64,000 bases of DNA, from contig JAJGOT010000602.1 of the NCBI GenBank assembly GCA_022457155.1, forward strand, positions 314,501 to 378,500, in the 5' to 3' direction. The stretch is from Cladopsammia gracilis. Lineage: Eukaryota > Cnidaria > Anthozoa > Scleractinia > Dendrophylliidae. Each line of letters opens with the position of its first letter. Positions within the stretch are counted from its first letter, which is position 1. A program made the position numbers and the translations under genes. This document shows positions 41,323-53,352 of this stretch, piece by piece. The notes beneath the pieces were generated by a model. It saw nothing but the letters and a program-made list of their open reading frames with translations, searched no databases and was not told the origin of the DNA.

Positions 41323-41662
41323 AATGCTTATCGTTTAAGGAATACCGAAAACAAACTAGTTCTTCCACAACCTCGCACTGATTATCTGAAAAGAAGTTTT
41401 TCATACAGTGGAGCTCAGTTGTGGAACAACTTACCCACAGAATTAAGACTAGCGTCTTCCTTAAGCGAATTTAAGACAAAACTAAGTCGCCATAGGTTTT
41501 AATGTAAAGTTTTAAATAATATTTTTGAACACGGCCTCCATGAAAAGCAGTTTTTATTTTTTTATATTGTACCTCTTATTTGTAGTTAGGAAGTTAGGTA
41601 GTTAGCTGAGTATGATAATTTAAGCTGATGGAAATACCGTGTATAAATAAAGTTATCTATCT
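41323..41662 (+). pseudogene. 5'-truncated CR1-like LINE 3' end
   Basis: The frame RLRNTENKLVLPQPRTDYLK and SFSYSGAQLWNNLPTELRLA then SLSEFKTKLSRHRF-stop is the standard C-terminal end of CR1/RTE-like reverse transcriptases. A 3' untranslated part ends at (TATC)n near 41648-41660. It is a dead-on-arrival insertion. Confidence 0.8.
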
Positions 41663-41860
41663 ATCTATATTGGGGGGGGGGGGGTGGGGTACGAGGACCC
41701 CCCCTCCCAGTAAATCAACTAAACTGGAGATACCGTGAACGATCCATTGCGTCACATTGGATCAAATACAAACAGTGATAAGCAACAGACCACTGCAAGC
41801 ACCGATCAAACAATGTGATTTTTAGTCACAGATTGCCTAAAAAAGCCCAGTCTGAATAGG

Positions 41861-42234
41861 GCTAAATAAAAATGGGTGTTTTTCGCTTTTTTCATTGCAA
41901 AACATAAAATGCTACCGAAAATGTTTAATTGTATCATATTTTGCAACTCTAGCAAAAAATATCTGCAATTTCCGCATTTTCCCGATAAAATTGAATCCAA
42001 GATGGCGGCCATATTGTCGGCCATTTTGGATGAGGTCACGACCCCCAGCAGAGCTACAACCCATAATATTTACCTTATCTTGTAGAGCACATCACAAGCA
42101 GTCATAAAACGTGAAATATTTTCGAAACGTGGTAACACCGAAAAAATTAAAGGTGAGGGCGGGGGTGCAACAGCCCCCCCCCCCCCCCCCCTTGTACCAC
42201 GGTGGGGGCATAAGTTCGCGTGTACGTCCGATTG
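41861..42234. other. Stretch with C homopolymer
   Basis: A C run of about 18 bases lies near 42172-42191, and AAGATGGCGGCC (YY1-like) near 42000. Otherwise nothing recognised. Confidence 0.5.
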
Positions 42235-42330
42235 TTCAGCTTTCAGTTTTAGCATATCGTCTACGCTGCAGGAGGATCTGCCATTGTGCAGGTGTTTTCA
42301 CGCTAGCGATGATTGTGTTTTGTCGTTGGG
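42235..42330 (+). ncRNA. Hairpin module, copy 0 (partial)
   Basis: Leftmost, most diverged copy. H1 is replaced (GTCTACGCTGCAGGAGG), but GTGCAGGTGTTTTCACGC is kept. Confidence 0.3.
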
Positions 42331-42792
42331 CAATACACTTTCATTGAAACCAGCAGCACTCGAAGTACTCTTTCTGATGTTGGCGAACAAATTTCGTTAT
42401 TTCGCCGGCCTTTTTTCCTCTGGAGCAAAATGAAGTTTTGTTGAATCCTCTTCAGCCGAAGAATTCTTATATCTCATGTGTTTGGGGACGCTCGCCAGAT
42501 AATATTGTCCAACTTTAGCTACATCTCTTGCCAGCTCTCTTGTTCGCCACCAATTTCCGCAGCAGTTTGCAAACGTCTTTACGTCACACTGTAATATGAC
42601 ACTGGTTTTGGCCACGCACAAATTGGAGCCACTTCTTAACACCAATATCCTGACTTTAAGATCATAAAAAAGCGTTTCGCATCGTCTCTGACACTTTATA
42701 CCCTTTCATTCCAAAGTATAAAAAGGTGACTTTCGATATATCAAAAATAGATGCATTTCAAAGACACTATAATTAAGAGGCAATTTTCATTG

Positions 42793-42990
42793 TTCAGCCT
42801 CCCGTTTTAGCAAATTTTCTACGCTGCGCAAGCGCAGAGGACAAAAACTGTCAGGATAATCGGCACCTGTGCAGGTGCTTACGCGCTTGCGATGCTTGTA
42901 ATTGAAGCTGGGTCTTCAAGATCAATATGTATCATCAAAGTCACTCCCTGGAACTTTAAAACGATAATTTTTATTTATATTATCGGTTAA
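42793..42990 (+). ncRNA. Hairpin module, copy 1
   Basis: H2 reads GCACCTG TG CAGGTGC, fully Watson-Crick, against ACACTTG TG CAGGTGT in copies 4 and 6. H1 keeps the TGCG CAAG CGCA tip, but its base (TTCTAC/GAGGAC) is weakened. Confidence 0.4.
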
Positions 42991-44014
42991 ACTAAATGAC
43001 GCTAATATTGAAAGTTAGAAAGTCATTTCATTGAATATTAATATCCTAAATCTATGGAATAACTTATCTACACTGCAGTAGTATATTAAGTCTTCACATC
43101 ACAGATGGATTATACTTGATCTGCGAAAAATATTTACAGACCTAGCTAAGATGGGAATTCTTTTACTGAAGAAATTCTTTCTCAAGCACGTTAACTTGGA
43201 ATTCCTTGACACCTGCCAGTCCTGTTAAATTAAATAGTTAACCCACTCAAAATGTTTTGGTACTTGCAGGTACTTTGTTCAGACATTGTTGTGTGGCCAA
43301 TGAACCAAGTTTACACCCGATCTATAACTTATTATTGACTCTAAATTATTATTAACGGTTTGCGGTAAGTCAAAGGTAAAATTCAAAGCACAAAGCATCA
43401 CAGATCATCATGATTCATTAACAATTTTTAACTATTAAGGATAAGGTGTCGCTTTTGTGGGTGAGTAAGACGTATTTCAATTGTTTATTTTGATTATTTT
43501 CATTTTCTATTTTGTACAATGTTTCTCACATGAAACAAATTCCACTAATTTTTAGTAACAGTTCTCCCTCAATATATGGAACATTATTGACAAAATGTTA
43601 TATGTTGTATATTTTATATGTATTCAAGTAAGTTTAAGGTAATGAAAAACAAATTTTGTTATAAGATTTGCCACCATAAACACATTAATTGATTTTCCAC
43701 TGTCATCTTTACAATCTATTTTAAATAATATTTTCAATATCACTAAAATCTGTAATTTTTTTGGAGTTAAAGGACAACTCTACTACGTTACCTGGTCGGT
43801 AGCAATGATTTTCTTAATCTCCCTCAATTTGACGTCTTAAATGAACAAAATAAGTTTAGGTTCAGGTTAAAGGTTTTAATGTTGGAAGTGTAGTCTGTAG
43901 ACAGTATGGAAAGGTCTTTTGCATCGTTGTTACAAATTTCATCAAGACATTTAATAGATAATTTTCATTGATACGAAAAAAATCGTTGTTGCAATTAACA
44001 GACAATTTTATTGG

Positions 44015-44219
44015 TTCAGCTTTCGGTTTTAGCAAATTGTCTACGCTTCGCAAGCGCAGTAGACGAAAACTGTCAGTACGATTGGCACTTGTGCAGGTGT
44101 TTTCAGGCTTGCGATGGTCGATGGTTGTATCTAGTCGTTGGATCTTAACGATCAATATGTATCATCATAGTCACTCCCTGGAAATGTAAAAAGATATTTT
44201 TTTATGTTATCGGTTAAAC
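44015..44219 (+). ncRNA. Hairpin module, copy 2
   Basis: H1 base GTCTAC/GTAGAC is intact and the tip is TTCG CAAG CGCA. H2 is GCACTTG/CAGGTGT with G-U pairs. H4 is decayed. Confidence 0.4.
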
Positions 44220-44480
44220 TAAATGACGCTAATATTGAAAGTTTGAATTTTCAGTGAATATTACTATCTAAATGTATCGAATTAACTTATCTACGCTGTA
44301 GTAGTATATTTAGTCTCCACGTCTTTATATCACAGATGGATTAAAGATCTACGAAAAATATTTACAGACCTACAATGTACCTAAGAATGGGAATTCTCCT
44401 ACTGAAGGAATTATTTTTAAGCATTGTTCACTAGGAATTCGCCGACACCTGCCTGCAGTCGTGTAAAATTAAACAGTTAA

Positions 44481-45199
44481 GGTTACAGTATACCTTCGGG
44501 GGTGTCTCCAGTATAACAGCTCTAGCGTCTTAAAATTACACTTAATATACCTAAACCCAGATATCAAATTAAAGCTTATAGAGCTGGCTATCTAAATATG
44601 GAAACCATTTGGTAATAAAATGAATTGTCGAATTTTTTACGACGTCTAAATTCGAACGTCCGAATCGGCTTTAAAACGCTATAACTCAAAGAGATAGTTG
44701 TATTTTGCTAATTTGATTTGTTCTCGGATTTCCGGACACGAAGCGCTAAAATAACGTGTCGGCGATTTCCCATATTCAATAGCAGTGAAAAGTTACAGAA
44801 TATTTTCGAAAAAGGGAGAAAAAACTTGGAATGATCGCACGGAAATGGCTCTTGACGAAAAAGTTTTCGGAAATAAAAAATTCGCCGACATGTTTTTGTT
44901 GATTATATGTTAGCCTAGCTTCTGTCCAAATTTGAGGAAAATCGAACAAATTCCCTTTGAGTTGTAGCGCTTTAAAGTGTCCCCAACAAGCGAAAAATTA
45001 AATTTGAGAAAACAAAGCTTAAATAAACATATCGCTTCATAAACAAACTCCGCCCACAAAAGTTATACCGTCATTTCTCCGTCAATTTTCACTATTTTTC
45101 GATAATTTTTTTTTTTGGATGAAAGTTCATTCTGTAAACTTTATTTTAACGCCAAAAACAAATTTCAATAAATTTTCGATCTGAAGGTACTCTGTAACC
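44481..45199. mobile_element. TTAA-flanked piggyBac-type MITE
   Basis: Ends GGTTACAGTATACCTTC and, inverted, GGTTACAGAGTACCTTC. TTAA stands at 44477-44480 and 45200-45203. Sister monomers have the empty site CAGTTAACCCACTC with a single TTAA (e.g. about 46815 and 48480). This is the exact signature of piggyBac-type insertion. No coding content. Confidence 0.85.
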
Positions 45200-46378
45200 T
45201 TAACCCACTCAAAATGATCTGGTACTTGCTGTACTCTGTTCAGACATTGTTGTGTGACCAATGAACCAAGTTTACACCCGATCTATAAATTATTATTAAC
45301 GGTTGTCGGTAAGCATCACAGATCACCACGATTCATTAACAAGTTTTCACTATTAAGGACAAGCTGTCCCCTTGTGTGGGTGAGTGAAACATGTTTTGAT
45401 TGTTTATTTTGATTATAATTATAAACTATTTTGTTCAATGTTTTTATATAAAATAACTTCCTCTATTTTTTAGTAACAGTTCTCTCTCAATATATGGAAC
45501 ATTATTGACAAAATGTTATATGTTCTATATTTTATCTGTATTCAAGTCAGCCTTAAGGCAATGGCCAAACAAATGTCACTCTTGAGAGGATTTCAAAATA
45601 TATGCCTAGTTAGCTGTAATCACCATTCTAACTGATCATTTTATACGTTTAGAATCCCTTGTGGAGATCTAAATAAATAATAACTTTAGACTTTCTTCGC
45701 TTAGACTGTCATTTGCTTAGAATTTTCTTATAGGATTTGCGACCATGAATAGGTTCATTCATTTTCCACCACTTTATCTTTATTATTTACTGTGACCCTT
45801 GTTTTCAATATCGTTAAAATCTGTATTAATTTTTAGAATCTTAAAAAAATCTAAAGAAGACGTTGTTTTGCTCGAAGAAAAAATTGAAAGTAACTTGCTG
45901 CTAATTTTGGGTTGCACGCTTACTTCAACCTAAACTTTAGGGTCCACCCGGGTCTACCCGTTATGAAAATTTCTCATATTTTTTTACCATATTTTTTTAG
46001 TTCAAAACCAACTCCACTAGGCTACCTGGTCGGTAGCTATACTTTTCTTAACCCGCGCGGCTGTCACGCGCGGCATTTATAATCGTCTTGTCCCATCTAC
46101 CTTAATGAAATTTTTTTTCATCAATTTGACATCTTTAATGAAAAAAATAAGTTCAGGTTCAGGTTTAAGGTTTTAATGTTCCAAGATAAGTTTGTAGACA
46201 ATATGTGAAGGTCTTGGCGTGATTCAGGTCTTGTGCTATTGACCTTCATTGAATTTGATCTCGGTTGCCTGTTGATAAATGGATTGCATCATTGTTACAA
46301 ATTCCATCATGACTTTAAATAGATAATTTTTATTGCTACAAAATAATCGTTGTTACAATTAACAGACAATTTTTATTG

Positions 46379-46565
46379 TTCAGCTTTCGGTTTTAGCAAA
46401 TTGTCTACCCTGCGCAAGCGCAGTAGACAAAAACTGTCAGGATGATCGGCTCTTTTGCAGGTGCTGGTTCTATATTGTCGTTGGATCTTCACTATCAATA
46501 TGTATCATCTTAATCACTCCCTGGAACTTTCAAACGATAATTTTTATTTATATTATCAGTTAAAC
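46379..46565 (+). ncRNA. Hairpin module, copy 3 (type A)
   Basis: H1 is intact with CTGCG CAAG CGCAG. H2 is partly lost (GCTCTTTTGCAGGTGC). H4 loses its closing pair (ATTATCAG). Confidence 0.4.
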
Positions 46566-48027
46566 TAAATGACACTAATATTGAAAGTTTGAAAGTTATT
46601 TCAATGAATATTAAATATTTAAAATCAATCGAATTAACTTATCTAAACTGTAGTAGTATATTTAGCCTTCACGTCTTCATATCACAGATGGATTATGGAT
46701 CTGCGAAAAATATTTACAGACCTAGCTAAGATTAGGAATTCTCTCAATGAAGGAATTATTTTTAAGCACTGTTCACCGAGAATTCTCTGACACCTGCCAG
46801 TCCTTTCACATTAAACAGTTAACCCACTCAAAATGATCAGGTACTTGCTGGTACTCTGTGACCAATGAAGCAAGTTTACACCCGATCTATAAATTATTAT
46901 TAACGGTTTGCGGTAAGTCAAAGGGAAAATCCAAAGCATCACAGATCATTACGACTCATTAACAAGTTTTCACTATTAAGGACAAGGTGTCCCCTTTTGC
47001 TGGTGAGTAAGACATGTTTCAATTGTTTATTTTGATTATTTTCATGTACTGTTTTGTACAATGTTTCTCACATGAAATAACTTCCTCTATTTTTTAGTAA
47101 CAGTTCTCCCTCAATATATGGAACATTATTGACAAAATGTTATGTTTTATATTTTGTTTGTATTCAAGTCGGCCTTAAGGCAATGACATAACAAATGTCA
47201 CTCTTGAGAGGATTTCAAAATATATCCCTAGTTAGCTGTAATCACCATTCTAACTGATCATTTTATACGTTTAGAATCCCTTGTGGAATTCTAAATAAAT
47301 AATAACTTTAGACTTTCTTCGCTTAGACTGTCATTTGCTTAGAAAATTGCCTGTGTAATTTTCTTATAGGATTTGTGACTTGTGACCATGAATAGGTTCA
47401 TTCATTTCCCACCACTTTATCTTTATTATTTACTTTATCCCTTGTTTTCAATATCGTTAAAATCTGTATTAATTTTTAAAATCTTAAAACAATTTGAAAG
47501 AAGACTTTGTTTCGCTCAAAGAAAAAATTGAAAGTAACTTGCTGCTAAATTTTGGGATGCACGCTTACTTAAACCTGAACTTTAGGGTCCACCCGGGTCT
47601 ATAACCCTTATGAAATTATCTCATATTTTTTTTTTTTACCTATATTTTTTGAGTTCAAAACCAACTCCACTAGGTTACCTGGTCAGTAGCAATGATTTTC
47701 CTTAACCGCGCGGCTGTCACGCGAGGCATTTATAATCGTCTTGTCCGATCTACTTTAATGATTTTTTTTTCGTCAATTTGACGTCTCTACTGAACAAAAT
47801 AAGTTCAGGTTCAGGTTTAAGGTTTTAATGTTCCAAGATAAGTTTGTAGACAATATGGGAAGGTCTTAGCGTGATTCAGGTCTCGTGCTATTGACCTTCA
47901 TTGATTTTGATCTCGGTTGCCTGTTGATAAATGGATTGCATCATTGTTACAAATTTCATTATATCATTTAATAGATAGTTTTAATTGCTACGAAAAACTT
48001 GTTACACTTAACAGATAATTTTTATTG

Positions 48028-48228
48028 TTCAGCTTTCGGTTTCAGCAAATTGTCTACGCTGCGCAAGTGCAGTAGACGAAAACTGTCGGGATGATTGACA
48101 CTTGTGCAGGTGTTTTCACGCTTGCAATGGTTGTATTTTGTCGTTGGATCTTCACGATCAATATGTATCATCATAGTCACTCCCTGGAACTTTAAAACGA
48201 TAATTTTTATTTATATTATCGGTTAAAC
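48028..48228 (+). ncRNA. Hairpin module, copy 4 (type B), structured RNA candidate
   Basis: The module runs from TTCAGCTTTCGGTTTTAG to TTATCGGTTAAAC. Four hairpins can form in order: H1 GTCTAC..GTAGAC with an inner CTGCG CAAG TGCAG, H2 ACACTTG TG CAGGTGT, H3 GATC TTCAC GATC, and H4 CGATAAT/ATTATCG with an AT-rich loop. Variant pairs in H1 and H2 are G-U on the + strand but would be A-C on the minus strand, so + transcription is favoured. It is better conserved in the diverged edge monomers than their surroundings. It could instead be a protein-binding or replication element, and there is no transcription evidence. Confidence 0.45.
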
Positions 48229-49670
48229 TAAATGACGCTAATAATTAAAGTTTGAAAGTTATTTCAGTGAATATTAATATCTAAAATCAATCGAATTAAC
48301 TTATCTAAACTGTAGTAATATATTTAGCCTTCACGTCTTCATATCACAGATGGATTATAGATCTGCGAAAAATATTTACAGACTTAGCTAAGATTAGGAA
48401 TTCTCTCAATGAAGAATGTATTTTTAAGCACTCTTCACCCAGAATTCTTTGACACCTGCCACTCCTTTCACATTAAACAGTTAACCCACTCAAAATGATC
48501 AGGTACTTGCTGGTACTCTGTGACCAATGAAGCAAGTTTACACCCGATCTATAAATTATTATTAACGGTTTGCGGTAAGTCAAAGGGAAAATTTAAAACA
48601 TCACAGATCATCACGATTCATTAACAAGTTTTCACTATTAAGGATAAGGTGTCCCCTTTTAATTTGCTGGTAAGACATGTTTCAATTCTTTATTTTGATT
48701 ATTTTCATGTACTGTTTTGTACAATGTTTCTCACATGAAATAACTTCCTCTATTTTTTAGTAACAGTTCTCCCTCAATATATGGAACATTATTGACAAAA
48801 TCTTATGTTTTATATTTTGTCTGTATTCAAGTCGGCCTTAAGGCAATGAGATAACAAATGTCACTCTTGAGAGGATTTCAAAATATACCCCTAGTTAGCT
48901 GTAATCACCATTCTAACTGATCATTTTATACGTTTAGAATCCCTTGTGCAGATCTAAATAAATAATAACTTTAGACTTTCTTCGCTTAGACAGTCATTTG
49001 CTTACAAAATTGCCTGTGTAATTTTCTTATAGGATTTGCGACCATGAATAGGTTCATTCATTTCCCACCACTTTATCTTTATTATTTACTTTATCCCTTG
49101 TTTTCAATATCGTTAAAATCTGTATTAATTTTTAAAATCTTAAAACAATTTGAAAGAAGACTTTGTTTCGCTCAAAGAAAAAAATGAAAGTAACTTGCTG
49201 CCAAATTTTGGGATGCACCCTTACTTAAACCTGAACTTTAGGGTCCACCCGGGTCTATAACCCTTATGAAATTATCTCATATTTTTTTACCTATATTTTT
49301 TTAGTTCAAAACCAACTCCACTAGGTTACCTGGTCAGTAGCAATGATTTACTTAACCGCGCGGCTGTCACGCGAGGCATTTATAATCGTCTTGTCCGATC
49401 TACTTTAATGATTTTTTTTTTTTCGTCAATTTGACGTCTCTACTGAACAAAATAAGTTCAGGTTCAGGTTTAAGGTTTTAATGTTCCAAGATAAGTTTGT
49501 AGACAATATGTGAAGGTCTTGGCGTGATTCAGGTCTTGTGCTATTGACCTTCATTGAATTTGATCTCGGTTGCCTGTTGATAAATGGATTGCATCATTGT
49601 TACAAATTCCATCATGACTTTAAATAGATAATTTTTATTGCTACAAAATAATCGTTGTTACAATTAACAG

Positions 49671-49856
49671 ACAACTTTCGGTTTTAGCAAATTGTCTACC
49701 CTGCGCAAGCGCAGCAGACAAAAACTGTCAGGATGATCGGCTCTTTTGCAGGTGCTGGTTCTATATTGTCGTTGGATCTTCACTATCAATATGTATCATC
49801 TTAATCACTCCCTGGAACTTTCAAACGATAATTTTTATTTATATTATCAGTTAAAC
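49671..49856 (+). ncRNA. Hairpin module, copy 5 (type A)
   Basis: Nearly identical to copy 3. It lacks the first bases (the TTGTTCAGC part), and CAAGCGCAG is followed by CAGAC instead of TAGAC. Confidence 0.4.
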
Positions 49857-51304
49857 TAAATGACACTAATATTGAAAGTTTGAAAGTTATTTCAATGAAT
49901 ATTAAATATTTAAAATCAATCGAATTAACTTATCTAAACTGTAGTAGTATATTTAACCTTCACGTCTTCATATCACAGATGGATTATGGATCTGCGAAAA
50001 ATATTTACAGACCTAGCTAAGATTAGGAATTCTCTCAATGAAGGAATTATTTTTAAGCACTGTTCACCGAGAATTCTCTGACACCTGCCAGTCCTTTCAC
50101 ATTAAACAGTTAACCCACTCAAAATGATCAGGTACTTGCTGGTACTCTGTGACCAATGAAGCAAGTTTACACCCGATCTATAAATTATTATTAACGGTTT
50201 GCGGTAAGTCAAAGGGAAAATTCAAAGCATCACAGATCATTACGACTCATTAACAAGTTTTCACTATTAAGGACAAGGTGTCCCCTTTTGCTGGTGAGTA
50301 AGACATGTTTCAATTGTTTATTTTGATTATTTTCATGTACTGTTTTGTACAATGTTTCTCACATGAAATAACTTCCTCTATTTTTTAGTAACAGTTCTCC
50401 CTCAATATATGGAACATTATTGACAAAATCTTATGTTTTATATTTTGTTTGTATTCAAGTCGGCCTTAAGGCAATGACATAACAAATGTCACTCTTGAGA
50501 GGATTTCAAAATATATCCCTAGTTAGCTGTAATCACCATTCTAACTGATCATTTTATACGTTTAGAATCCCTTGTGGAGATCTAAATAAATAATAACTTT
50601 AGACTTTCTTCGCTTAGACTGTCATTTGCTTAGAAAATTGCCTGTGTAATTTTCTTATAGGATTTGTGACCATGAATAGGTTCATTCATTTCCCACCACT
50701 TTATCTTTATTATTTACTTTATCCCTTGTTTTCAATATCGTTAAAATCTGTATTAATTTTTAAAATCTTAAAACAATTTGAAAGAAGACTTTGTTTCGCT
50801 CAAAGAAAAAATTGAAAGTAACTTGCTGCTAAATTTTGGGATGCACGCTTACTTAAACCTGAACTTTAGGGTCCACCCGGGTCTATAACCCTTATGAAAT
50901 TATCTCATATTTTTTTTTTTACCTATATTTTTTGAGTTCAAAACCAACTCCACCTGGTCAGTAGCAATGATTTACTTAACCGCGCGGCTGTCACGCGAGG
51001 CATTTATAATCGTCTTGTCCGATCTACTTAAATGATTTTTTTTTCGTCAATTTGACGTCTCTACTGAACAAAATAAGTTCAGGTTCAGGTTTAAGGTTTT
51101 AATGTTCCAAGATAAGTTTGTAGACAATATGGGAAGGTCTTAGCGTGATTCAGGTCTCGTGCTATTGACCTTCATTGATTTTGATCTCGGTTGCCTGTTG
51201 ATAAATGGATTGCATCATTGTTACAAATTTCATTATATCATTTAATAGATAGTTTTAATTGCTACAAAAAACTTGTTGTTACACTTAACAGATAATTTTT
51301 ATTG

Positions 51305-51505
51305 TTCAGCTTTCGGTTTCAGCAAATTGTCTACGCTGCGCAAGTGCAGTAGACGAAAACTGTCGGGATGATTGACACTTGTGCAGGTGTTTTCACGCTT
51401 GCAATGGTTGTATTTTGTCGTTGGATCTTCACGATCAATATGTATCATCATAGTCACTCCCTGGAACTTTAAAACGATAATTTTTATTTATATTATCGGT
51501 TAAAC
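51305..51505 (+). ncRNA. Hairpin module, copy 6 (type B)
   Basis: Nearly identical to copy 4, with all four hairpins present. Confidence 0.4.
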
Positions 51506-52760
51506 TAAATGACGCTAATAATTAAAGTTTGAAAGTTATTTCAGTGAATATTAATATCTAAAATCAATCGAATTAACTTATCTAAACTGTAGTAATATAT
51601 TTAGCCTTTACGTCTTCATATCACAGATGGATTATAGATCTGCGAAAAATATTTACAGACTTAGCTAAGATTAGGAATTCTCTCAATGAAGAATGTATTT
51701 TTAAGCACTGTTCACCGAGAATTCTCTGACACCTGCCAGTCCTTTCACATTAAACAGTTAACCCACTCAAAATGATCAGGTACTTGCTGGTACTCTGTGA
51801 CCAATGAAGCAAGTTTACACCCGATCTATAAATTATTATTAACGGTTTGCGGTAAGTCAAAGGGAAAATTTAAAGCATCACAGATCATCACGATTCATTA
51901 ACAAGTTTTCACTATTAAGGATAAGGTGTCCCCTTTTAATTTGCTGGTAAGACATGTTTCAATTGTTTATTTTGATTATTTTCATGTACTATTTTGTGCA
52001 ATGTTTCTCACATGAAATAATTTCCTATATTTTTTTAGTAACAGTCCTACCTCTTTATCTGTATTCAAGTCAGTTTAAGGCATTGACTAAACAAATGTCA
52101 CTCTTGAGAGGATTTCAAAGTATATCTTTATTTAGCTGTTATCACTATTCTAACTGATCATTTTATACGTTTTGAATCCCTTGTGGAGATCTAAATAAAT
52201 AATAAATTAGACTGTCATTTGCTTACTGGATTGCCTGTGTAATTTTCTTACAGGTTTTGCGATCATGAATACGTTAATTCATTTCCTAGTACTCTATCGT
52301 AATTATTTACTTTAACCATTGTTTTCAACATCGTTAAAATCTCTATTAACTTTTAGAATCTTAAAAAAAAAATTCTAAAGAAGAGGTTGCAGTAAGTTAC
52401 TTTCAATTTTTACTTCAACCTAAACGTTAGGATCTACCCTGTCCTACCCCGTATAAAACTATCTCTTTTTCCTTTTTCCTGCATATATATTTTTTAAAAT
52501 TGAAGGCTAACTTTACTAGGTTACCTGCTGGGTAGCAATGACATATTCTTAACCCACGTGGCTGTCACGCGCGGCTGTCACGCGTGGCCTTATTATCGTC
52601 TTGTCTGATCTACTTCGGTCAATTTTGCATCAATTTCGCGTCTTAAATAAAGTAAGTAAAGGTTTAGGTTAAAGGTTTTAATGTTCCAAGTGTAGTCTCT
52701 AGATACTATGGAAAGGTGTTGGCGTGATTGATGTCTCATGTTATTGACCTTCATTGAATA

Positions 52761-53023
52761 GCGTTCCGCCCAGATGGCGTCATATTTGGCAGCATTGCAT
52801 TGTGGGATCGAAATGCGGACAAATATTTCAAAATGGCTGCCTCGGAAACACCAGTTTTTGCGATTCCTGTACATGCTGTGGATAATTGTCGAGTTGTACC
52901 CAAGAACAGTGCTTCGTAGCCCCTGTTTTTTCGTAGCTACCTGCATAGTTCTTGAATGTTTGTACGCATTTCAATCCCATGATGCTGCGCGCTAATTCTA
53001 TTTTTAGAATCTGGGCGGAACGC
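52761..53023. mobile_element. MITE with GCGTTCCGCCCAGAT ends
   Basis: Perfect 15 bp terminal inverted repeats with TA on both outer sides. The flanks TCATTGAA and TTTGATCTCGG join exactly to the uninterrupted sister monomer (e.g. about 46245-46262). The TA is therefore either part of the element or a duplication of a TA missing from the sisters. Confidence 0.8.
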
Positions 53024-53150
53024 TATTTGATCTCGGTTGCCTGTTGATGAATAAAATTGCATCATTGTTACAAATTTCATCATGACATTTAATAGACAAT
53101 TTTTAAAGCATCAAAAAAGTTGTTGTTACACTTAACAGACAATTTTTATC

Positions 53151-53352
53151 GTTGAGCTTTCGGTTTTAGCTAATTGTCTACGCTGCGCAAGCGCAGTAAA
53201 CGAAAACTGTCATGATGATTGACACTTGTGCGGGTGTTTTCACGCTTGCGACGGTTGTATTTTGTCTTTGGATCTTCAAGATCAATATGTATCATCATAG
53301 TCACTCCCTGCAACTTTAAAACGATAATTTTTATTTACATTATCGGTTAAAC
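53151..53352 (+). ncRNA. Hairpin module, copy 7
   Basis: Diverged edge copy. H1 base is GTCTAC/GTAAAC (one pair lost). H2 is ACACTTG TG CGGGTGT, where A to G keeps pairing as U-G. H4 is intact. Confidence 0.4.

Larger units (their letters stand above)
40446..41860. mobile_element. Possible DNA element with CAGACTGGG ends
   Basis: The left end GCCTGTTCAGACTGGG and right end CCCAGTCTGAATAGGGC are imperfect inverted repeats followed inwards by G-rich or C-rich runs. Inside lie two GGGGGG...CCCCTCC-type segments, three AAGATGGCGG repeats and a LINE 3' end. No target duplication is clear, so the boundaries are tentative. Confidence 0.35.
46257..48755. repeat. Higher-order repeat, copy 1
   Basis: A block made of an A-type monomer followed by a B-type monomer. 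It is nearly identical to 49560-52035, with an offset of about 3.28-3.30 kb. Confidence 0.75.
49560..52035. repeat. Higher-order repeat, copy 2
   Basis: Near-identical to 46257-48755. Similarity to the first copy falls off past about 52035, so this is a recent duplication by unequal exchange. Confidence 0.75.

Noticed and set aside
42793..42990. Box C/D snoRNA on the minus strand (ATGATGATA and CTGA present)
   Set aside because: No terminal stem joins the boxes and the spacing is too long; G-U patterns favour the other strand.
47385..47550. Small conserved ORF starting ATGAATAGGTTC in array monomers
   Set aside because: About 54 codons in some copies, but the copy near 45745 stops after 16 codons, so it is not conserved as protein.
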